DNA of 64,000 bases from Stappia albiluteola. Lineage in GTDB: Bacteria; Pseudomonadota; Alphaproteobacteria; Rhizobiales; Stappiaceae. The number at the start of each line of letters is the position of its first letter. The first letter of the stretch is position 1. The position numbers and the translations under genes were made by a program. Below, in pieces: positions 58,225 through 64,000 of this stretch. The stretch is from assembly GCF_014050225.1 (NCBI RefSeq), contig NZ_JACFXV010000063.1, forward strand, positions 27,635-91,634, given 5' to 3'. Under the pieces are notes generated by a model. The model ran no database searches and was not told the origin of the DNA. It was given only the letters and a program-made list of their open reading frames with translations.

Positions 58225-59631
58225 TTGCGCCTCACCCCGATGGCCTGGGCCGAACGCCTGCTGCCGTCGCCCCTCTACGGGCGGGCACGACCGCATCTTG
58301 CCCGGCTGGAGGCCCTCTTCACCGGCGAGGAGGACCGCGACGGCGCGCGGCGCATGGCGCTGATCGTCTTCGCCATCCGGGTGTTCGGGGCGTTTCTCGC
58401 CTATGTCTCGCAGGTTATTCTCGCCCGGCTGATGGGCGGGCACGAATACGGCATCTTCGTCGTCGTGTGGACGCTGGTGGTCGTCTTCGGCATCTTCGCC
58501 CCCTTCGGCTTTTCCTCCTCCGTGCTGCGGCTCATTCCCGAATGCCGCGCCCGCGCCGATCATGCCGGGCTGAACGGCGTGCTTCTCGGCAGCCGCCTGT
58601 TCGGCCTCGCCTCGGCCACGGCCATCGCGCTTGTCGGCTGTGTCGGCATCACCGTCTTTTCCGGCCTCATCACGTCCTATTACGTCCTGCCGCTCTATCT
58701 CGGCGCCGTCTGCCTGCCGCTCTTCACCCTCGGCAGCATCCAGGACGGCATCGCCCGGGCGCATGACTGGACGTTCGACGCCATGCTGCCGACCTTCGTC
58801 TGGCGGCCGCTGGCCATCCTCGTCGCCATGGTGCTTGCGGTCGTCCTCGGCGCGCCGGCCACCGCGACGACGGCGGGCATCGCCGCCATCGCCGCCACCT
58901 GGGGCGTCGCCGCCGTCCAGACGCTGCGGCTGCGGCGCAGGCTGAAGGGCGTCACCGAAAAAGCCCCGCCCGCCTTCGACTTTCGCGGCTGGCTCGCCAT
59001 TTCCGTGCCGATCCTGCTGGTGGAGGGCTTCTTCCAGCTGATCACCAGCGCCGACGTGATCATGGTCAGCTTCTTCCGCCCGCCCGACGAGGTGGCGGTC
59101 TATTTCGCCGCCGCAAGAACGCTGGCGCTCGCCCATTTCGTCTATTTCGCCGTGCGTTCGGCCACCGCCCACCGCTATTCGCGCCTTTATCAGGCCGGCG
59201 ACCGCGACGGCCTTGCCGCCCTCGTCGCCGATACCGCGCGCTGGACCTTCTGGCCGACGCTGGCGATCGCGCTGCTGCTTGCCCTTGCCGGGCCGCTGCT
59301 GCTGTCGCTGTTCGGCCCCGGTTTCATGGCCGGCTACCCGATCCTGCTGGTGCTGCTGGCCGGGGTGCTGGCGCGCGCCTCCGTCGGCCCGGTCGACGCG
59401 CTGCTGACCATGGCCGGCGAGCAGAACCGCTGCGCGGCGATCTACGCGCTCACCTTCGCCCTCAATGTCGGGCTGAACCTGGCGCTGATCCCGTTGTTCG
59501 GCATCATGGGGGCCGGGCTTGCCACGGCCTCGGCGATGGTCTTCGAGGCCGCCGCCCTCTACCATCAGGCGCAGGCCCGGCTCGACCTGCACACCTTCGT
59601 CTGGCGCCGGCAGGCTCATGAGCGGGCTTGA
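58225..59631 (+). CDS. polysaccharide flippase (PST/MATE-like membrane protein)
   Basis: A 468-residue protein with about 12-14 hydrophobic helices, starting with MALIVFAIRVFGAFLAYVSQVILARLMGGHEYGIF, the PST/MOP flippase pattern (AxxxGxxxYGxF), and with ARASVGPVDALLTMAGEQNRC and IPLFGIMGAGLATASAM in the second half. It should move a lipid-linked oligosaccharide across the inner membrane. The start is TTG 58225 with AGGAG 11 bases upstream; ATG 58240 is an alternative. It is followed with 14-base overlap by an acyltransferase gene. No polymerase gene is adjacent. Confidence 0.88.
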   Translation: MRLTPMAWAERLLPSPLYGRARPHLARLEALFTGEEDRDGARRMALIVFAIRVFGAFLAYVSQVILARLMGGHEYGIFVVVWTLVVVFGIFAPFGFSSSVLRLIPECRARADHAGLNGVLLGSRLFGLASATAIALVGCVGITVFSGLITSYYVLPLYLGAVCLPLFTLGSIQDGIARAHDWTFDAMLPTFVWRPLAILVAMVLAVVLGAPATATTAGIAAIAATWGVAAVQTLRLRRRLKGVTEKAPPAFDFRGWLAISVPILLVEGFFQLITSADVIMVSFFRPPDEVAVYFAAARTLALAHFVYFAVRSATAHRYSRLYQAGDRDGLAALVADTARWTFWPTLAIALLLALAGPLLLSLFGPGFMAGYPILLVLLAGVLARASVGPVDALLTMAGEQNRCAAIYALTFALNVGLNLALIPLFGIMGAGLATASAMVFEAAALYHQAQARLDLHTFVWRRQAHERA

Positions 59632-60769
59632 GGCGCTCATCCTCAAGCCGCAGGAGGCCGGGGCGATGGCCCCCGCCTGGCAGGCGCTGGCCGAGCGGGC
59701 GGTCGCGCCCAATCCCTTCTTCGCGCCGTCCTTCCTGCTGCCCTATCTCGCCCATCTGGACCGCCGCCCCGCGGTGCTCGTCGCCGTGCGGGAAAAGGGC
59801 GCGGACGCGCTCCTCGCCGCCGCTCCCTTCCAGCATCGCCGTCCCGGCCTGCTGATCGGCGCGGCCACCGCCGCCGCCGGAGACTACGGCCCGCTCGGCA
59901 CCCCGCTTCTTGCGCCCGGTGCGCTGGCTGGGGCGCCGGCCGATGCGCTGGCCGGGGCGCTGGCGCTGCTGGTCGAGGCGGCGGCCGGCCATTTCCGCAA
60001 GAAAATTGTCGTCTTTCCCTATCTGCGCACCGACGATGCCGTCGCCGCCAGCCTGTCGGAGGCGGCAGGCGCGCGCGGCTGGCACCTTGCCTTCGACGAT
60101 CCGCAGGTCCGCGCCGGCCATGCCGCGGGCGAGGCCGGCCGCGCCCAGTTCGAAAGCGTGGCGAAAGGCCGGCTGAAGGAGCTTGGTCGCCAGTTCCGTC
60201 GCCTGTCCGACCTTGCCGAGACGCGCTTCGCCGGCACCTCCGACCCCGCCGAACTCCCGCAGGCCTTCGAGCGTTTCCTGCACCTGGAGGCTAAGGGATG
60301 GAAGGGCGGGCGCGGCAGCGCGCTTTCCTCAAGCGCTCAGACCGCCGCCTTCGCCCGCGCCTTCGTGGCGGCCGCCGCCGCGCGCGGTGCCCTGCGCATC
60401 GACGAACTGATCCATGCCGGCCAGCCGGTCGCCATGCTGGTGTCGATCCGCGACGGCGCCCGCCTGTTTGCCTGGAAAACCGCCTATGACGAGGCCTTCG
60501 CCCGCTTTTCTCCCGGTGCCCAACTGGCGCGCGAGGCGATGCGGCTCACCCTTGCCGAAGAACCTGCCACGGAAGACGGGCGGGACGGCGATTCCCTTGC
60601 CATTCCCGGCCACCCGATGATCTCGCCGCTGTGGCGGGGTGCGGTGCCCTATGCCACGGCCATCGTCGCGACCTCGAAAGCGGGCGCCGCCCGCCTTGCC
60701 GCCGACATGGCTGCCCGCCGCCGCCTGAAACAGGCCGCCAAGGCGGTGGTCAAGAGGGTGAGGGGGTGA
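59618..60769 (+). CDS. CelD/BcsL-like GNAT acyltransferase
   Basis: A 383-residue protein of the acetyltransferase type found in cellulose and exopolysaccharide genes (PF13480). Helpful stretches are PNPFFAPSFLLPYLAHLDRRPAVLVAVRE, LKELGRQFRRLSDLAETRF, FERFLHLEAKGWKGGRGSALSS and RIDELIHAGQPVAMLVSIRDGARLFAWKTAYDEAFARFSPGAQLAREAM, the last being the conserved acetyl-CoA region. It probably modifies a glycan. ATG 59618 overlaps the flippase stop by 14 bases. The Ala/Arg-rich C-terminus (AARRRLKQAAKAVVKRVRG) ends right before the AT-rich island. Confidence 0.85.
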   Translation: MSGLEALILKPQEAGAMAPAWQALAERAVAPNPFFAPSFLLPYLAHLDRRPAVLVAVREKGADALLAAAPFQHRRPGLLIGAATAAAGDYGPLGTPLLAPGALAGAPADALAGALALLVEAAAGHFRKKIVVFPYLRTDDAVAASLSEAAGARGWHLAFDDPQVRAGHAAGEAGRAQFESVAKGRLKELGRQFRRLSDLAETRFAGTSDPAELPQAFERFLHLEAKGWKGGRGSALSSSAQTAAFARAFVAAAAARGALRIDELIHAGQPVAMLVSIRDGARLFAWKTAYDEAFARFSPGAQLAREAMRLTLAEEPATEDGRDGDSLAIPGHPMISPLWRGAVPYATAIVATSKAGAARLAADMAARRRLKQAAKAVVKRVRG

Positions 60770-60950
60770 GGGAAATGGCTTGATAGGCAGGGGCGAGAGG
60801 CAAAATGGGAGCTTTGGTTCAATGCAGAAATTTAATCAGTTGCAACAAAAAGTCTACCCCGCCTATACCGTTAAGTATACCTACCTTTAGGCAGTTATTA
60901 CAATATGAATAGTTCATAAATTATGCTTACTTTGCATTAGGGTGAGTTTA

Positions 60951-60956
60951 TATAAT
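60951..60956 (+). promoter_or_regulatory. candidate -10 element of the deaminase gene
   Basis: TATAAT occurs 31 bases before the deaminase start codon in a very AT-rich leader. The -35 is unclear (TTACTT at 60928-60933 is 17 bp away). TATGAA (60904-60909) and TTCATA (60913-60918) form an inverted repeat just upstream that could bind a regulator. Confidence 0.35.
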
Positions 60957-60987
60957 AAAATTAAATTCCAATTGGGCGTGTTAGAGA

Positions 60988-62553
60988 ATGTCTAAAAAGA
61001 CTACTGTAACTAAACTGCCTTCCGCCATAGATCAATTTGAGTCTATCGCGCCTTCAGAGGAGATATCCCGACCGACTGAGGAGCTAATTGTCGGCATGGT
61101 GGGAGCCGTGGGCGCTGGCGTCTCAAGAGCTTCAGTTGAATTAAAAAGGATACTTGAGAGAGACTATGGATACAGCGTCGAGATCATTAAGGCAAGTGAT
61201 CTAATTCGTGAGAATGCGAATAAAACTAGTAATTCAAACCCCGAGAAGGAGGGGGCAAATCGTATCAAAGAATTACAAGCTGTAGGCACGGAATTAAGGG
61301 ATAAGTTTGGTGAAGATTATATAGCGGCGAAAGTAATTGAGAGGATCGCTGTGCAAAGAAAAACTAAAGGCGGGTACGACGAAAGCAAAAAAGTTCCGCA
61401 GCCGAAACGATTAAGGCAAGCAACAATTGTTGATTCATTGAAACATCCGAAGGAAACATACCTCTTCAGGAGGGTTTATGGGGGAATATACTGGCAATTT
61501 ACAGTATTTTCCCCTGAATCTGTTCGAGAGGGTAGACTTAGAAGGCTTGGTATTGAAAAAGATCAGTTGCCTGGAATTTTTACAAGAGATGAAAACGATA
61601 AAGAAGGAGATCACGGTCAGAAGGTTAGTAGGACGGCCTATCTTTCAGATTTTTTTATTAGAAATGACGGGGAAAATGACGCACGACTGACTGCGGTAAT
61701 TGAAAGGTATTTAGAGATTATCTTCAATATATCGGTGCATACACCAACAGCTGACGAGGCAGGTATGTATGCAGCGGTTTCCGCCGCCAGCAAGTCGGCT
61801 TGCCTTTCACGACAGGTCGGCGCGGCTATATTTTCGGCTGATGGCGAGTTGATTAGTGTCGGTTGGAATGACGTCCCAAAGGCACACGGTGGTTTGTATT
61901 CATCTAATGATCATGACGGTGACCATCGTTGTTACCTTTGGGGAGAGAAGCATTGCCACAATGACCGTAAGAAGGAGGAGCTTTACGAAAAAATTTTCAA
62001 AAAGATGAAAGAAAATAACTTATTAGGAAAAGGTGTTAGCAACGTAAAGCTGCGGTCTGCGTTAATTGAGACTCCTGTCAAAGACCTAATTGAATATAGC
62101 CGATCGATTCATGCAGAAATGGAAGCTATAGTTTCGGCAGGTCGAGCGGGAAAGATTGGTATGGTCGGAGGGACATTATATACGACAACATTTCCGTGCC
62201 ATAACTGCGCCAGGCATATTGTCGCGGCGGGGATAGCTAAAGTGTATTACGTCGAACCTTATGCAAAAAGTCTGGCTTTAGAGCTTCATAGTGACGCCAT
62301 AGATGTGAGGGATGGGGAAGATAACAAGGTTGCATTTCTTCAATACGAGGGGGTTGGACCCGATAGCGCGTTAAAGCTGTTTCACCATGGGATTGAACGC
62401 AAAGAAGGCGGCAAGGCACGTGCCGTTGAGAAAAAAACGGCGCAACCTGTATTGCCGCCGCCAATGGATGGATTCACTACGCACGAAAAACGGGTTATAG
62501 ATCATCTCGAGAGCGTGGAGAAAAGGTCTATAGGCGCCACTGCAATGGGATAA
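60988..62553 (+). CDS. anti-phage dCTP/dCMP deaminase (AvcD/DcdV-like)
   Basis: A 521-residue two-domain protein. The N-terminal P-loop kinase-like domain has MVGAVGAGVSRASVELKRIL (residues 37-56) and the IVDSLKHPKE motif (147-156). The C-terminal zinc deaminase has HAE (His375, Glu377) and PCHNC (Cys404, Cys407), with extra Cys/His at 313-324 (HRC, HCH). This is the architecture of the dCTP deaminase defence family and Vibrio AvcD, which deplete deoxycytidine nucleotides during phage infection. GC is far lower than neighbours and the codon choice differs, a sign of transfer. RBS is weak (GAG just before ATG). Confidence 0.9.
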   Translation: MSKKTTVTKLPSAIDQFESIAPSEEISRPTEELIVGMVGAVGAGVSRASVELKRILERDYGYSVEIIKASDLIRENANKTSNSNPEKEGANRIKELQAVGTELRDKFGEDYIAAKVIERIAVQRKTKGGYDESKKVPQPKRLRQATIVDSLKHPKETYLFRRVYGGIYWQFTVFSPESVREGRLRRLGIEKDQLPGIFTRDENDKEGDHGQKVSRTAYLSDFFIRNDGENDARLTAVIERYLEIIFNISVHTPTADEAGMYAAVSAASKSACLSRQVGAAIFSADGELISVGWNDVPKAHGGLYSSNDHDGDHRCYLWGEKHCHNDRKKEELYEKIFKKMKENNLLGKGVSNVKLRSALIETPVKDLIEYSRSIHAEMEAIVSAGRAGKIGMVGGTLYTTTFPCHNCARHIVAAGIAKVYYVEPYAKSLALELHSDAIDVRDGEDNKVAFLQYEGVGPDSALKLFHHGIERKEGGKARAVEKKTAQPVLPPPMDGFTTHEKRVIDHLESVEKRSIGATAMG

Positions 62554-62558
62554 AGCGC

Positions 62559-62759
62559 ATGGGCAAAGGTAAGGCTGGTAGCAAGGAACAACGCGAGTTT
62601 ATGTTTGTATTAAACTCAAAACCTGCAAGCAGACAAACCGTGGTGAAGGGTGATGATAAAGACCAAAAGATAAGTTTACGGCAATTTAACTTAGTCAGCG
62701 ACGAAGCAAAGGCGGCGAGAAAAAAGCTAATTGCTGAACTTCGAGAGTTTGGATGCTAA
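62559..62759 (+). CDS. small hypothetical ORF of the deaminase operon
   Basis: A 66-residue lysine- and arginine-rich frame starting 5 bases after the deaminase stop, with GGGA eight bases upstream of its ATG. It begins MGKGKAGSKEQREFMFVLN and ends with a helix-like LVSDEAKAARKKLIAELREFGC. No membrane segment or known motif is seen. Base composition is like the deaminase gene. A hairpin terminator lies 30 bases beyond, so the two genes probably form one transcript. An accessory or control protein for the deaminase is possible; this is inference. Confidence 0.6.
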   Translation: MGKGKAGSKEQREFMFVLNSKPASRQTVVKGDDKDQKISLRQFNLVSDEAKAARKKLIAELREFGC

Positions 62760-63069
62760 ATCTTTAAGTAAGTATAAATTTGCTTTGGACGAATTTGTTA
62801 TGACAAAGTTCGAGTTTTTAATATTGCGTGCAATAAAATAATTAAATTCATACTGCGTAAGTTGGTTCAGTGCGTATCTCAAGTTTCATTTCATTGCACA
62901 GGAGACTTATTAATATGATTTAGTCTTTAATTCTGTGAATCTCGCTCTCTTATATTACGTTAGGTATTAATTTATATGTCCCGGGCAAAAGTGTAATCCT
63001 CTGCCTGACCATATATCATTCCTTTAGTGCGTTATGCACCTACTTTGCGTGGGCGACATCCGCCCCTCC
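62760..63069. other. AT-rich non-coding end of the island
   Basis: No gene is recognised here. It contains the terminator at 62790-62820, a palindrome TATTGC-GT-GCAATA at 62822-62835, and more AT-rich sequence until about 63030, after which composition returns to that of the host. The island boundary lies near 63030-63060. I found no integrase, tRNA or clear flanking direct repeat. Confidence 0.5.
62790..62820 (+). terminator. terminator of the deaminase operon
   Basis: CGAATTTGT (62790-62798) pairs with ACAAAGTTCG (62803-62812), with one bulged G, around loop TATG, and is followed by AGTTTTTA. It lies 30 bases after the small ORF stop. Confidence 0.75.
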
Positions 63070-64000
63070 TCACTCCTCCGCAATACCCGCCTCAAGCCTT
63101 GCCCGGTCGCGCAGGACGCGGCGGATCACCTTGCCGGTCGTGGTCATCGGCATGGTGTCCACGAAGGCGATTTCGCGCGGATATTCGTGCGCCGAAAGGC
63201 GGTTGCGCACCCAAAGGCGGATATCGGCCTCAAGGTCCGGCGAGGGCATGATGCCGGCCTTGGTGACGATATAGGCCTTGACGATTTCCGTGCGGATCGG
63301 GTCCGGCTTGCCGATCGCCGCCGCCAGCGCCACCGCCGGGTGGGCGAGCAGGCAGTCCTCGATCTCGCCCGGGCCGATGCGGTAGCCGGCCGAGGTGATG
63401 ACGTCGTCGTCGCGGCCGACGAAATGGATATAGCCGTCCTCGTCCGCCACGCCCTGATCGCCGGTCATCATCCAGTCGCCGACGAATTTCTCGCGCGTGG
63501 CGGCGGGCCGGCCCCAATATTCGAGGAACATGACGGGGTCGGGCGCGCGCACCGCGATCTGGCCGAGTTCGCCGGCGGGCAGCTTGCGCCCGTCGCAGTC
63601 GATCACCGCCACGTCGTGGCCCGGCACCGGCTTGCCGATGGCGCCGGCGCGGCTGACGCCGATCTCGCCGCAGGAGGCGATCACCGCGTTGCATTCCGTC
63701 TGGCCGTAGAACTCGTTGACCGTGAGGCCGAGCGTGGCCTTCGTCCAGTCGTAGGTCTCGCGCCCCAGCGCCTCGCCGGCCGAGCCGATGGTGCGCAGCT
63801 TCAGGTCGTAGCTGTCGCGCGGGCGCTCCACCGTGCGCATGATCTTCAGCGCCGTCGGCGGGATGAAGGCGTTGCGCACCTCAAGGTCGGCCATCAGCGC
63901 GAAGGCGCGCTCTGGGTCGAATTTCTCGAAGCGGCAGGAGACGATCGGCACGCCGAAATGCAGTGCCGGCAGCAGGGCGTTCAACAGTCCGCCCGCCCAG
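63070..64000 (-). CDS. acyl-CoA synthetase (AMP-binding), C-terminal part
   Basis: The frame is open to the right edge, so the 5' end lies outside; about 309 residues are visible. NEFYGQTECNAVIASCGEIG is the adenylation motif, WMMTGDQGVADEDGYIHFVGRDDDVITSAGYRIGPGEIEDCLLAHPAVALAAAIGKPD is the hinge and start of the swivelling domain, and MTTTGKVIRRVLR carries the catalytic Lys. It activates a carboxylic acid as acyl-AMP and then acyl-CoA. Substrate cannot be fixed from this end; medium-chain or acetate-like acids are typical of this subgroup. Confidence 0.92.
   Translation of the reverse strand, partial: WAGGLLNALLPALHFGVPIVSCRFEKFDPERAFALMADLEVRNAFIPPTALKIMRTVERPRDSYDLKLRTIGSAGEALGRETYDWTKATLGLTVNEFYGQTECNAVIASCGEIGVSRAGAIGKPVPGHDVAVIDCDGRKLPAGELGQIAVRAPDPVMFLEYWGRPAATREKFVGDWMMTGDQGVADEDGYIHFVGRDDDVITSAGYRIGPGEIEDCLLAHPAVALAAAIGKPDPIRTEIVKAYIVTKAGIMPSPDLEADIRLWVRNRLSAHEYPREIAFVDTMPMTTTGKVIRRVLRDRARLEAGIAEE

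Noticed and set aside
58153-59712. 519-codon minus-strand ORF opposite the flippase gene
   Set aside because: Gly/Gln/Asp/Arg-rich shadow of a membrane protein gene; no signal or domain.
60770-63060. Prophage or integrative element with integrase at the AT-rich island
   Set aside because: No integrase, transposase, tRNA or direct repeat was found at its borders.
1-64000. CRISPR array
   Set aside because: No regularly spaced short repeats with unique spacers; the only tandem array is the 321-bp palindromic unit.

Overview
The window reads as chromosomal DNA of an alphaproteobacterium, most likely a Rhizobiales member of the Rhizobiaceae type. The evidence is high GC, a GTTC-N7-GTTC SOS box in front of an imuA-imuB-dnaE2 mutasome cassette, palindromic intergenic repeats whose spurious translation reads RGLDPRIH, and an N-acetylglutaminylglutamine amide (NAGGN) osmolyte operon. 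No plasmid, phage or CRISPR genes were seen.

Layout. 1-4.9 kb: end of a threonine/serine dehydratase gene, a methyltransferase, leuB, a YefM/YoeB toxin-antitoxin pair with a recognisable operator, and a MipA/OmpV outer-membrane protein. 5-10.4 kb: the NAGGN operon (asparagine-synthetase-like amidotransferase, GNAT/ATP-grasp synthetase, M42 peptidase) divergent from a MarR regulator. 10.8-11.7 kb: a 321-bp tandem palindromic repeat array beside tRNA-Ala(CGC). 12-16.5 kb: housekeeping genes (YggT, DUF167, folD, Trm112, LON-domain protein, thioredoxin-TPR protein, ProX) and tRNA-Gly(GCC).

16.7-24.5 kb is a nitrile catabolism island. It holds a MarR regulator and an AmiC-like sensor (compare NhhD/NhhC), a cobalt-type nitrile hydratase whose beta subunit is split into two genes, a His-tailed activator, the CbtB/CbtA cobalt transporter, an amidase and a DUF1097 membrane protein. 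It encodes nitrile to amide to acid conversion together with the supply of its metal. 24.7-31.1 kb holds small stress and detoxification genes (YHS protein, two GSTs, two NTF2-like proteins, a cupin) next to TetR and HxlR regulators, with operator-like palindromes visible in the shared promoters.

31.2-44.3 kb is a surface-polysaccharide region: a sugar aminotransferase, an operon of CmcI-like methyltransferase, GNAT, WbqC, PhyH dioxygenase and C-methyltransferase-like genes, a GT2, two sulfotransferases, and a CDP-glucose branch (rfbF, rfbG, C-methyltransferase, epimerase). 44.3-52.2 kb holds gamma-glutamyltransferase, a c-type cytochrome, a 277-bp MITE-like element, an EEP nuclease, YchJ, a GNAT gene with an internal deletion, a DEAD-box helicase and a beta-CASP nuclease. 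52.2-58 kb is the SOS mutasome. 58.2-60.8 kb encodes a polysaccharide flippase and a CelD-like acyltransferase.

60.8-63.05 kb is a sharply AT-rich insertion carrying an anti-phage dCTP/dCMP deaminase (AvcD type, P-loop kinase-like plus deaminase domains), a small unrecognised ORF directly behind it, a terminator, and an upstream AT-rich segment that is the place to look for an inhibitory RNA. The window ends inside an acyl-CoA synthetase gene. The most noteworthy items are this defence island, the split-beta nitrile hydratase cluster, the paired HxlR-region promoters and the MITE-like element.
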